From CALFML01 sp044222245 (GTDB taxonomy: Bacteria > Myxococcota_A > Polyangia > Palsa-1104 > JAEUJZ01): DNA of 64,000 nucleotides. The position numbers were made by a program, and so were the translations under genes. The stretch lies in NCBI GenBank assembly GCA_044222245.1, contig JBGANQ010000021.1:1-64000 (forward strand). Direction: 5' to 3'. The notes below the pieces were generated by a model. The model saw only the letters and a program-made list of their open reading frames with translations, was not told the DNA's origin and did no database searches. Below, piece after piece: positions 28,156 to 36,630 of the stretch (the first letter of the stretch is position 1; every line of letters begins with the position of its first letter).

Positions 28156-29177
28156 TGTGCTCCGATGCGCCGACTGACTGACTGCCGGCGCGATAGATGG
28201 GTCCGCCCCGGGGGGCGAACTGGAAACCGCGGGAGCGACCACCGGCTCCGCCGCCGAGACGACCTCGACCTCCCCGGACACCAGGATCTCTCCCGGGGCG
28301 GGCGGCGGCGGGGTCGGCAGCTGGGGCGGGACCGTGCGCCTGGGTTGCGGCGGCGGCGGGTACGGCGGCGCCGGGTGCGGAGCCGCCGGGTGATGGCCGG
28401 GCTGCGGCGGTGGCGGATAAGGCGGAGCCGGGTGCGCCGCGGGCTGCGGCTGCGGCTGCTGGGCAGCCGGCGGGTGATGGCCGGGCTGCGGCGGTGGCGG
28501 ATAAGGCGGAGCCGGGTGCACCGCGGGCTGCGGCTGCGGCTGCTGGGCAGTCGGCGGATGCTGGCCGGGCTGCGGCGGTGGCGGATAAGGCGAGCCGGGG
28601 TGCTGCGGGCTCGCGCTGCTGGGCAGTCGGCGGATGCTGGCCGGGCTGCGGCGGTGGCGGATAGGGCGGAGCCGGGTGCGCCGCGGTCTGCGGCGGCTGC
28701 GCCCCCGCCGAGTGATGACCGGGCGGTGGCGGAAAAGGTGGAGCCGGCTGCGGCTGCTGGGCAGTCGGCGGATGCTGGCCGGGCTGCGGCAGAGGCAGAA
28801 AAGGTGGAGCCGGATGCGTCGCCTGCGGTGGCTGCTGCGGCTGGGGCGGCCCCGAGGGGGATGGAGCCGGAGGCACCGCCGTCGGCGGAGCCGGGTGCGC
28901 CGCGGGCGGCGACAGCGCTGCGGGCTGGGGCAGCGGTAGCTGCGGCGACATCCGCGATGGCGGCGGCGGCACCGGGGGCAGCTGGCGGCTCGGCCGGACT
29001 CGCCGCCGGCGGGGGCTGGCGGAGGGGCTGGCGGGGCAGGCGCGCTCGATGGTGACGCCGGCGGCGGCTCTGGGGCTTGCGGCGGCTCTGGGGCTTGCGG
29101 CGGCGCGGCGGGCGGCAAGCTCGGGGCTCGGCTCGGGCGGCGGCTCGGGCGCCGCGCGCGCGACGCTGGGCGCCGGC
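28156..29177 (-). other. proline-rich coding stretch with broken reading frame
   Basis: No intact gene can be drawn here, yet the region has clear Pro/Gln/His-rich coding repeats (for example PPYPPPPQPGHHP and PPPPQPGQHPPTAQQ). The repeats run in one frame from about 28972 to 28620. They continue in a second frame from about 28610 into the PEGA gene. Upstream, the stretches EPAPSVARAAPEPPPEPSPE and APPQAPEPPQAPEPPPA occupy two different frames. The repeat unit near 28590-28620 is shortened relative to its neighbours by a number of bases that changes frame. Either it was the linker of a kinase-PEGA protein now damaged, or indels were introduced in sequencing. Confidence 0.5.
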
Positions 29178-30659
29178 TCAGCGGCTGGCGGCGCGGCTGG
29201 CGCGGAGGACCGGAGCCGCCGCGCCGCCCGGTCCTTTGAGCATCGACTGCAGGACCTTGGTCCAGTTGCGCGTCTTCTCGGGGAAGAGCGTGCTCATGAA
29301 CTCGCCGAGCGACTGTGCCTCGTACTGGTACTGCGCCACCGCGGTCAGGTGGCGCGCGACCTCGCCGGCCGACTGGTAGCGCTGGGCGCGGTTGGGCACC
29401 AGCATCTTGAGGACGATCTTCTCAACCTCGTCGGGGATCTCCGGGTTGTACTGCCGCGGCGGCGGCACGATGCCGTCGCGCACCCGGCGGATGACGTCGT
29501 GCTCGTCGGGCCCGAAGAACAAGCGGTGCCGGGTAAGCAGCTCCCAGAACACGATCCCCATCGAGTAGATGTCGGTCCGCCCGTCGAGCGGCTGGCCGGT
29601 GATCTGCTCGGGGCTCATGTAGGCGAGCTTGCCCTTGACGGTGCCGGTGGTGGCGCTGGAGGCCCGCTCGGCGACCTTGGCGATGCCGAAGTCCGAGATC
29701 TTCACATCGCCCGAGAAGCTGATGAGGATGTTGTGCGGCGAGACGTCGCGGTGGACGATCTCCAGGGGCTTGCCGTGATCGAGCCGGGTGTGGGCGTAGT
29801 GCAGGCCCTTGAGCGCCTCGGCGATGAGGTAGACCGACATCGCGACCGGGAACCACACGCCGGCCTTGGCCGCCGCCTTCTCGGCCTGGCGCAGGTCGCG
29901 CCCCTCGACGAGCTCCATCGCCAGGTAGTAGCGCTCGCCTTCCTTGTCGAAGTCGAAGATCTGGACGATGTTGGGGTGGTGCATCTTGGCGACGAGGCGG
30001 GCCTCGTCGATGAACATGCGCACCGACTCTTCGTCGCCGGTGAACTTGGGCAGGATGCGCTTGATCACCAGATCTTTGGTGAAGCCCTCGGCCCCGAGCG
30101 TCTTGGCCCGCCAGACCTCGGCCATGCCGCCGACGCCGATGCGCTCGAGCAGGTTGTACTTGCCGTAGCGCTCGGGGGCCATCGGCCGCTGCTGATCGAC
30201 CAGCGACGGCGTCGAGGTGAAAGAGACCTGCTCGCTGGGATCCTTCTCGGCGCCCGGCGGCTTGGCTCCGGGCGTCCCGAGCGCGGCGGCCGCCGTGCTG
30301 CTCCGCGAGCTGACCAGCCCCCCGGGCACGATCGAAGGCTTCTTGATCGCCACCTTGGCCGGCACCGCGGTGAGGGTCGGCGCCGAGGTCGAGGCATCGG
30401 CGCCCGGCGGCTTGAGCTCGGGCGCCGGGGCGGCTGCAGCTCCGCCCTTGCCGGCCGCCTTGGGGGTCGGCGCACCCCCAGACCCGAGCGCCGGCGGTCC
30501 CGGCGACCCGGCTCCGGCCGGCGCCGCCGCCAGGACGCTATCCGCCGGGCGGACCAAGCCAGGGCTGGCACCTGCAGGAGGTCCCGGGGGTGGTCCCGGG
30601 GGTGGTCCCGGGGGTGGTCCCGGGGGTGATGTAGATGGCTTCACTGGCACGATAGCCAC
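29178..30659 (-). CDS. Hanks-type Ser/Thr protein kinase
   Basis: A 493-aa kinase. The first 155 residues are Pro/Ala-rich, starting with PPGPP units coded by 12-bp repeats (about 30588-30630). The kinase domain spans about 165-430: ERIGVGGMAEVWRAK (P-loop), VIKRIL (Lys), HRDVSPHN (catalytic loop), ISDFGIAK and YMSPEQITGQ. HRDVSPHN is the variant often seen in Myxococcota. It ends shortly after the domain with no transmembrane helix, which is unusual given the proline-rich and PEGA regions that follow in other frames. The GTG start has only a weak ribosome site. Confidence 0.9.
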   Translation of the reverse strand: MAIVPVKPSTSPPGPPPGPPPGPPPGPPAGASPGLVRPADSVLAAAPAGAGSPGPPALGSGGAPTPKAAGKGGAAAAPAPELKPPGADASTSAPTLTAVPAKVAIKKPSIVPGGLVSSRSSTAAAALGTPGAKPPGAEKDPSEQVSFTSTPSLVDQQRPMAPERYGKYNLLERIGVGGMAEVWRAKTLGAEGFTKDLVIKRILPKFTGDEESVRMFIDEARLVAKMHHPNIVQIFDFDKEGERYYLAMELVEGRDLRQAEKAAAKAGVWFPVAMSVYLIAEALKGLHYAHTRLDHGKPLEIVHRDVSPHNILISFSGDVKISDFGIAKVAERASSATTGTVKGKLAYMSPEQITGQPLDGRTDIYSMGIVFWELLTRHRLFFGPDEHDVIRRVRDGIVPPPRQYNPEIPDEVEKIVLKMLVPNRAQRYQSAGEVARHLTAVAQYQYEAQSLGEFMSTLFPEKTRNWTKVLQSMLKGPGGAAAPVLRASRAASR

Positions 30660-31000
30660 ACAGACGCTCTACTTAACTGTATCACAAAGGGAGGGCCTAT
30701 CGAGAGGCTATGGTCCCCTGCCCGCGGCGCCCCGCTGCCGCCCCGCGAGCTGCTTATCGCGGGGCCGGCGTCCGTGGCGTCCGTGGCGCCTGCGCGCAGC
30801 CCGCACAACCTTTTTGGTCGGCTGCCGAAGATCCCTGGGACAAGCCTGAGGCGGGCCCGCGGCCAGGCGCCGATTGCGTCCCGGGTGCGGCGGGCTCGAG
30901 TCTCGCCGGCCGGCGGGCCGGTCAGCTGCTGCTCGCCGGACTGCGGCCGGGCGGCTGCCCTGGTGATGGTGAAGACAAGACCTCGTGCCAGTTAGCGCCG

Positions 31001-31054
31001 CTTCGTCGCGCTTCTCCGTTGCGCTTCTCCGCTGTCCTTCGTCGCGCTTCTCCG
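31001..31054. repeat. 18-bp direct repeat upstream of a promoter
   Basis: CTTCGTCGCGCTTCTCCG occurs at 31001-31018 and again at 31037-31054. A partial copy (CGCTTCTCCG) lies between them. The second copy ends 15 bp before the -35 box of the lipoprotein promoter, so an operator or activator site is possible. Confidence 0.6.
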
Positions 31055-31069
31055 TCGGAGAATGCGCGG

Positions 31070-31098
31070 TTGCTAGGGCGTCGGAACTGGCATATGAT
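31070..31098 (+). promoter_or_regulatory. sigma70-like promoter of the first PPC-like lipoprotein
   Basis: -35 TTGCTA (31070-31075) and -10 TATGAT (31093-31098), with a 17-bp spacer. The predicted start near 31105 gives a leader of about 70 nt before the ATG at 31176. Confidence 0.55.
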
Positions 31099-31175
31099 GG
31101 CCATATTGCATGGTGTCTGCTCCTGCAGTGGGCCTGGGTCCTGGGCCGCGGATACCCATCACCAGAGAGACTTAA

Positions 31176-32441
31176 ATGCGTCAAAGTCCGGATCTCCGTA
31201 CCTTGAGCTCTTCTAAGCGCGCAGCCCGCCTTGGGATTTCGCTGCTCGCAGTGACCGGCCTGGCCGCCGGGTGCACGGCGCTATCGACGGTCCAGAGCGG
31301 CGTTGACACGGCGAACAGCACCGCCAGCTCGACCAAGGGGACGGCGGATCAGACCAAGCAGCTTGGTACCGATCTCAAAAACTCGATCACCGGCAAGAAG
31401 CCGGAGGTCGAGGATCCCAACAAAAAAGAGGACGACGACGGCAAGCGCATCCTCGCCAAGCAGACCCGCCTCAACCAGCCGGTCAACGACGAGCTCAACG
31501 TCACCAAGAACGATCCGGTCGACTGGAAGGCCTACGATCTGTCGGCGGTGCAGGCGCGCAGCTGGGTCCTTTTCGAGCTGAACTGGGACGATAAGGACGC
31601 CGAGATCAACCTCGATGTCTACGACCAGGTCGGAGCGCAGGTCGTGCAGTCGCCCGGGCGCAGCGGCATCCCGCAGAAGAAGATCCCTCTGCGCGTCGAG
31701 ACGCCCGGGGTCTACTACGCGCGCATCGCCATGCAGCCGGGCTTCCCCAAGTCCGAGAGCGTCTACACGGTGCTCATGCGCACCCGCCCCGGCGTCGCCC
31801 TGGCGCGGCCGACCGACGTGCGCGCCAAGAAGGACGGCGAGGCGGCGGCCGCCGCCGGTGCACCGCCGCCTGGTGGTGCGCCGGCGCCCGGTGGCGCGCC
31901 CGCCGCCGGTGGCGCGCCCGCCGCCGGCGGCGCCCCGGTGCCCGGTGGCGCGCCCGTCCCCGGCGGGTTCCCGCAGCCTGGTGGCTTCCCGCAGCCTGGT
32001 GGCTTCCCGCAGCCTGGTGGCTTCCCGCAGCCTGGCGGCTACCCCGGCGGCTACCCGCCGCCCGGTGGCTACCCGCAGCCTGGTGGCTTCCCGCCGCCGG
32101 GCGGCGCTCCGGGTCAGGCTCCGGGCGGCGCGGCGGCCGCAGGCGGCGCGGCAGCGGCCGACGCCAACGCCATCCCGGCCGGCGCCATCACCGGCAAGGT
32201 CGTGCAGTCGTTCCGTGGCGACGACGGCAAGATGACCCTGTACCTCAACAAGGGAACCAAGGACAAGCTGCGCGTCGGCATGGCCGGCAACGTGCTGGAC
32301 GGCAGCGACGGTGGCAAGACCCTTGAGGGGGCCAACTTCACCATCACCAAGGTGCTCGGCGAGAACCAGTCCGTAGCCACTTCGAGCTACGGCAAGTCCC
32401 TGGGCAAGAACAACCGCTTCATGGTCGCAAAGCCTAAGTAA
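31176..32441 (+). CDS. lipoprotein with PPC-like domain and Gly-Pro-Phe repeats (paralogue 1)
   Basis: A 421-aa predicted lipoprotein; LLAVTGLAAGC gives Cys33. A short helical, Thr/Ser-rich segment follows. A beta-sandwich domain of about 120 residues (AEINLDVYDQVGAQVVQSPG, then TPGVYYARIAMQPG) resembles bacterial pre-peptidase C-terminal domains. Next comes a spacer of GGFPQP/GGAPAP repeats (about 31850-32130) and a C-terminal domain with GKMTLYLNKGTKDKLRVGMAG and NNRFMV. The next gene has the same two domains without the repeat spacer. A promoter and direct repeats lie upstream. The function is unknown; a surface role is likely. Confidence 0.82.
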   Translation: MRQSPDLRTLSSSKRAARLGISLLAVTGLAAGCTALSTVQSGVDTANSTASSTKGTADQTKQLGTDLKNSITGKKPEVEDPNKKEDDDGKRILAKQTRLNQPVNDELNVTKNDPVDWKAYDLSAVQARSWVLFELNWDDKDAEINLDVYDQVGAQVVQSPGRSGIPQKKIPLRVETPGVYYARIAMQPGFPKSESVYTVLMRTRPGVALARPTDVRAKKDGEAAAAAGAPPPGGAPAPGGAPAAGGAPAAGGAPVPGGAPVPGGFPQPGGFPQPGGFPQPGGFPQPGGYPGGYPPPGGYPQPGGFPPPGGAPGQAPGGAAAAGGAAAADANAIPAGAITGKVVQSFRGDDGKMTLYLNKGTKDKLRVGMAGNVLDGSDGGKTLEGANFTITKVLGENQSVATSSYGKSLGKNNRFMVAKPK

Positions 32442-32518
32442 ACCCGCTCAAGTAATGCCCTTTACCAAGCGGTCATTCCCAAACCCTGCTTCCCAAGTGG
32501 CGCGAGGCGAGACAATTC

Positions 32519-33355
32519 ATGGCGCTCCGAGCGAAACTCCTGCGGACCCTTTTGGCGGTAACCCTTTTGGCTGGTGCGGGTGCGGCCTGTAAGAAAAACG
32601 TCAAAAAGACGCCGTCTGGTCCCGACCCCGACACCAACAGCGGGCCCGACGCCAAGCGCGGCGGCGCCAAGCTGATGTTCATCAACAAGGCCGAGACCGA
32701 CTCGGTGAGCTGGCCCAAGCTCCTGCGCACCAAGTGGAAGCGCATCGACATCCAGGTGCCGGGCGTGCAGAACATCCTCGACTGCGAGCTGCGCATCGAC
32801 AACACCGGCGCCGACATCAACATCGACGTGTTCAACAGCCTCGGCACCCAGATCGGCTTCTCGCCCGGTCCGGCGCCGAACAAGCTCAAGAAGCTGGCGG
32901 TGCAGATCGACGAGCTTGGGACCTACTTTGTGCGCATGCAGGCCGCCCAGCCCAAGGACGAGTCGGACTGGTCGGTGATCTGCGCCTGGGAGGAGCAGCT
33001 GGCGCCCCCCGACCCCGCGGCGCCGGTGGTCAAGGGCCACGGCAAGCGGCCCAAGGAGCCCAAGATCGTCGCCACCAAGCCCGAGACCTTCCAGGACAAG
33101 GTCGACAACGGCACCGAGGGCCGCATCCTGTCGAGCTTCCGCGAGAACGGCCAGATGACGCTGCTCATCGACAAGGGCGTGGCCGCCGGCGTGCGCGAGG
33201 GCACCGAGGGCACCGTGCTGGAGGGCAAGTCGGGCCGCCAGGTGCTGGAGGGCGGCGGCTTCAAGGTCACCCAGGTGCTGGAGGACTCGCGCTGCAAGGC
33301 GGTCTCTACGGTTCGTTCGATCGGAAGGAACAACCGGGTCGTACTCTTTAAGTAG
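32519..33355 (+). CDS. lipoprotein with PPC-like domain (paralogue 2)
   Basis: A 278-aa predicted lipoprotein, signal LLAVTLLAGAGAAC (Cys24). The domain INIDVFNSLGTQIGFSPGPA, then ELGTYFVRMQAAQP, aligns with the upstream paralogue. The C-terminal part (FRENGQMTLLIDKGVAAGVR and IGRNNRVVLFK) also aligns. It lacks the glycine-rich spacer. It follows its paralogue by 77 nt and precedes a membrane-anchored kinase by 37 nt, so the three may form an envelope sensing unit; that link is inference from position only. Confidence 0.82.
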   Translation: MALRAKLLRTLLAVTLLAGAGAACKKNVKKTPSGPDPDTNSGPDAKRGGAKLMFINKAETDSVSWPKLLRTKWKRIDIQVPGVQNILDCELRIDNTGADINIDVFNSLGTQIGFSPGPAPNKLKKLAVQIDELGTYFVRMQAAQPKDESDWSVICAWEEQLAPPDPAAPVVKGHGKRPKEPKIVATKPETFQDKVDNGTEGRILSSFRENGQMTLLIDKGVAAGVREGTEGTVLEGKSGRQVLEGGGFKVTQVLEDSRCKAVSTVRSIGRNNRVVLFK

Positions 33356-33392
33356 GGGAGCGCTTGCACACGGCAACCAAGGAGTCGCTTTA

Positions 33393-34850
33393 ATGTCCGC
33401 ACCGGGCCAGCAGGATCCGCTAGTCGGCAAGGTTCTGGCGGATCGCTTCGAGATCCTCAGCCGCATCGGCGAGGGCGGCACCGGTGTGGTCTACAAGGCC
33501 AAGCAGCTCACCGTGGATCGCATCGTCGCGATTAAGCTCCTCGGCGCGCACGTCTCCAGCGACCCGTCGTGGGTCAAGCGCTTCCACAACGAGGCCCGGG
33601 CGGCGGCGCGCCTGGACCACCCCAACACCGTCCGCCTCATCGACTTTGGCGAGACCAAAGAGGGGCTCCTGTTTATCGCCATGGAGTTCCTGCAGGGCCG
33701 CTCGCTGGCCGAGGAGATCGTGCGCCTGGGCAAGCTGCCGCCGCAGCGGGCGCTGCGCATCATCTCGCAGGTCTGCCAGTCGCTGCAGGAGGCGCACAGC
33801 CAGGGCATCATCCACCGCGATATCAAGCCGGACAACGTCTTCCTGGTCGAGATGAAGGGGTCCGGGGACTTTGTGAAGGTGCTGGATTTCTCGGTCGCCA
33901 AGATGGACTCGCCCGACGCCCAGCAGACGCGCGCCGGCACCGTCTTTGGCACCCCGGCCTACATGAGCCCGGAGCAGGCGCGCGGCGTCAAGCTGTCGCC
34001 GCAGTCGGACATCTACGCCTGCGGCATCGTCGCCTACGAGACCCTGACCGGCAAGCCGCCGTTTGAGGCGCCGCTGCCCATGGAAGTCGTGATGATGCAC
34101 CTGCGCCAGAAGCCGGCGCCGCTGGTCGGCTTCCCGGAGCAGGTGGCGCGGCTGGTCATGAAGGCGCTGGAGAAGACGCCCGACCGGCGGCAGCAGAGCG
34201 CCGACGAGCTGCACCGCGAGTGCGTCGAGTGCCTGGAGACCCTGTACATGAAGTCGGCGACGCCGAGCGCCGGCCTGCCATCGGTCGGCGAGCCGGTGCG
34301 CAGTAACGGCCTCTCGCCGATGCAGCTGCCGCCGTCCGGGCAGGGCGGCCTGGGGGCGCCGCCGCCGCTGGCACCCCCGATGGCCTCGCCGATGATGGCA
34401 CCGCCGCCGATGGCGCCGCCGCCGATGGCCTCACCGATGGCCTCACCGATGGCCTCACCGATGATGGCGCCGCCGCCGATGGCGCCGCCGCCGGTGACCA
34501 GCGGGGCGATGGCGGCGGCGCCGATGGGCAGCGCGGGTCCGGTCTCGGCGGCGCCCGAGCAGCGGACGATGCTGGCGCAGATGGCGCCGGTGATCCCGCC
34601 CCCAAGCCCCGGCCCGCGCCCCGGCGGCGCTGGGCGCACCCAGTCCCTGGATGCCGGTGGCATGCACAGCACGGTCTACGTGCCGGGACCGCCGGCGGGG
34701 ATGACGATGTCGCCGCAGGCGATGGCGATCCGCCAGCATGTGCTGTCGCCCAAGCCGGTGGCCGCCAAGGGGCCTAAGCCCATCTTCTGGGTCGGCTGGG
34801 CGCTGCTCGGGGTCTGCCTGGGGATGCTCTTGCACATCATCTGGAACTAG
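33393..34850 (+). CDS. membrane-anchored Hanks-type Ser/Thr protein kinase
   Basis: A 485-aa kinase. The P-loop is IGEGGTGVVYKAK, the ATP lysine Lys48 (VAIK), the catalytic loop HRDIKPDN (141-148), then GTPAYMSPEQARG. The metal-binding DFG is DFS here (165-167), with Gly replaced by Ser. The kinase domain ends near 285. A linker of about 165 residues rich in Met-Ala-Pro (MAPPPMAPPPMAS repeats) leads to a C-terminal transmembrane helix WVGWALLGVCLGMLLHII (last 24 residues), so the domain faces the cytoplasm. No extracellular sensor is attached. It follows two lipoprotein paralogues. Confidence 0.93.
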   Translation: MSAPGQQDPLVGKVLADRFEILSRIGEGGTGVVYKAKQLTVDRIVAIKLLGAHVSSDPSWVKRFHNEARAAARLDHPNTVRLIDFGETKEGLLFIAMEFLQGRSLAEEIVRLGKLPPQRALRIISQVCQSLQEAHSQGIIHRDIKPDNVFLVEMKGSGDFVKVLDFSVAKMDSPDAQQTRAGTVFGTPAYMSPEQARGVKLSPQSDIYACGIVAYETLTGKPPFEAPLPMEVVMMHLRQKPAPLVGFPEQVARLVMKALEKTPDRRQQSADELHRECVECLETLYMKSATPSAGLPSVGEPVRSNGLSPMQLPPSGQGGLGAPPPLAPPMASPMMAPPPMAPPPMASPMASPMASPMMAPPPMAPPPVTSGAMAAAPMGSAGPVSAAPEQRTMLAQMAPVIPPPSPGPRPGGAGRTQSLDAGGMHSTVYVPGPPAGMTMSPQAMAIRQHVLSPKPVAAKGPKPIFWVGWALLGVCLGMLLHIIWN

Positions 34851-34857
34851 GTGCAGC

Positions 34858-35478
34858 TTGCGGTTTAGCCTCGGCGGCGACGGCACTCTCAGCGAAGCGG
34901 ACAAGCGCGACCTCGCGCAGCGGCAGGAGCGCATCCGCAAGGACGCCGACCCGGTCTTGCTGCGCCGCCTGCGCCGCTGGGAAGAGCACCGCATGCTGCC
35001 AAGCCGCCTGTCGACCGAGCCGCCGCGGCCGCTGCCAATGGCGATCCGGCCGCAGCCGACCCACTTCGATAGGCTCGCCGACTGGTACTGCGGCTACCTC
35101 GGGGTGCGGCAGGAGTATGAGACTTCCTACGAGACCCAGCAGGACCTAAAGCGCGCCGTGCCGCAGGCGATCCTGCGCGACATCTACCGGCCGGTAAAGC
35201 AGCACACAGTCGACTGGGAGCCGGCCGGGATCGACATCGATCCGGGCGGCCGGCGGGCGCTGGCCGAGGCCAAGGCGGCGCAGAAGCGCGAGCCGCTGCC
35301 GGCGCCGGTCTCGGCCCTTGAGGTCTTCGCCGCCGAGCAGCGAAGGCAGCGTCGGCTGCGGGCGACTCCTTGGCAGGCGCAGCGGCCCGACAGCGCCCCG
35401 CGCCGCTACTCCGACCAGGATCACATCCGCTATAACGAGGTCGAGCAGGACCAAAATAGCGACGATGAAGAGGACTAG
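34858..35478 (+). CDS. hypothetical basic/acidic protein
   Basis: About 206 aa if TTG 34858 is the start (AGGTG 4 nt upstream); the frame is open further upstream but overlaps the kinase. Sequence features: a charged N-terminal helix (DKRDLAQRQERIRKDADPVL), a central part with FDRLADWYCGYLGVRQEYET, and an acidic tail EQDQNSDDEED. No signal peptide or membrane segment. Family not recognised. It starts 8 nt after the kinase stop, so co-transcription is likely. Confidence 0.6.
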   Translation: MRFSLGGDGTLSEADKRDLAQRQERIRKDADPVLLRRLRRWEEHRMLPSRLSTEPPRPLPMAIRPQPTHFDRLADWYCGYLGVRQEYETSYETQQDLKRAVPQAILRDIYRPVKQHTVDWEPAGIDIDPGGRRALAEAKAAQKREPLPAPVSALEVFAAEQRRQRRLRATPWQAQRPDSAPRRYSDQDHIRYNEVEQDQNSDDEED

Positions 35479-35604
35479 GCCGCCGGCTGCGCGGTAGCGC
35501 GGGCAAGCCGACCCAAAGGGCGGCTCGCAAGCGGGCTTTGGGGCTGCCTGGCCCGGTGGTGGGAATGGGTAGCTCCGGGCACGCAAGTGCGGTACCATCG
35601 CAGC

Positions 35605-36393
35605 ATGCCAAGCTCTTGTTTCGCCTCCCGATCGCTGCCCGGGCCGCGCGGCCAGACCCGCGTACTTGTTCTTGCTTTGGGCGCGGTCACGCTGCTGACG
35701 GCGAGCGGCTGTCCGCCCAAGCCGCCGCCGCCCCGGCTGCCGCCGCGCGAGGTCCCGCGGCTCGGCAACGTCGCCGGCACCGAGGGCGATCGCGCCGACG
35801 TTATCGTCGATGCGGTGCAGCAGGGAGCGAACCTGGCGCGCATCCAGTACGACTGCGCGCAGCCGCCCAGCGTCGGCGCCGAGGGGCGCGGCGTGCTGTC
35901 GACCGAGATCAACAAGTGCGTCTTTGACTTCGCCAGCAAGACCCTGACCATCAGCAACGAGAACCAGGCCGACTGCCCGACGTTTCTGTTGACGCTGAAC
36001 AACTATCACGGCCAGGCGACCTACAACACCTCGTTCCTCGGCAAGCTGAGCCTGGGCACGGCGAAGATGCGCCAGGCCGCCTGCAAGTGGGACGGCTCGC
36101 TGTGCCTGGACTGGGACGGCGCCTCCGGCCCGCACCCCGAGGCCAGCTGCACCATCGAGATCAGCTACGACCCCGGCGTCCAGTACGGGACCCTGTCGAG
36201 CGGCACGGTCAGCGGCACCTTCGTCTGCACGGACTTCTTCAGCCCCTGGAAGGGCTGCGCCGGCGCCCCCGCGCGCGTCGCCTGCGCCGTGACCCGCGCC
36301 AGCTTCTCGGTCGCCGGCTGCACCGTCATCAACAAGCCGTCCGAGGCGCCGCGGAAGAAGTCGGACGGGAAAAAAGCCAAGCGTGGCGGCTGA
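35605..36393 (+). CDS. cysteine-rich lipoprotein, unknown function
   Basis: About 262 aa. The signal ends GAVTLLTASGC (Cys36), followed by a Pro/Lys tract. The mature region contains many cysteines (YDCAQPP, NKCVFDF, ADCPTF, AACKWDGSLC, ASCTIEI, FVCTDFF, GCAGAP, VACAVT and AGCTV), suggesting several disulfides in a beta-rich fold. The tail is basic (KKSDGKKAKRGG). The ATG at 35605 is preferred to a GTG at 35587. Family not recognised. Confidence 0.75.
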   Translation: MPSSCFASRSLPGPRGQTRVLVLALGAVTLLTASGCPPKPPPPRLPPREVPRLGNVAGTEGDRADVIVDAVQQGANLARIQYDCAQPPSVGAEGRGVLSTEINKCVFDFASKTLTISNENQADCPTFLLTLNNYHGQATYNTSFLGKLSLGTAKMRQAACKWDGSLCLDWDGASGPHPEASCTIEISYDPGVQYGTLSSGTVSGTFVCTDFFSPWKGCAGAPARVACAVTRASFSVAGCTVINKPSEAPRKKSDGKKAKRGG

Positions 36394-36630
36394 GCGCGCC
36401 CAGCGCGGCGGCGACCCCGCCGGCCCGCCGGACCCGCAGCTCGCCTGGTGGCCTGCCTGGTGGCCGGCCTGGTGACCTGGCCGGTGGCCTGGCCGGTGGC
36501 CTGCCCGCCAAGCCCGCCGTCGGCGCTGGAGCGCCCGCGGCGCCGGCTGGACCTGTACCCGACGACTCCCTGCAGCTGCATTCTTAGAGCATCGTTGACA
36601 ACGCGCAGAAATGACGCTAATCGCGCCAGC

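Larger units (their letters stand above)
30660..31175. other. intergenic region between divergent kinase and lipoprotein genes
   Basis: About 516 nt without a convincing gene. It holds an 18-bp direct repeat (31001-31054) and a sigma70-like promoter (31070-31098) for the lipoprotein. The stretch 30700-30990 is GC-rich and no RNA gene or conserved ORF was seen in it. Confidence 0.6.

Noticed and set aside
26731..29055. 774-codon open frame on the + strand with Leu/Val/Ser repeats
   Set aside because: Mirror of the GDK repeats and proline-rich region of the minus-strand PEGA gene; no ribosome site or domain.
31085..31115. sigma54-type TGGC...GC promoter
   Set aside because: Spacing between GG and GC is not 10 nt; the sigma70-like boxes fit better.
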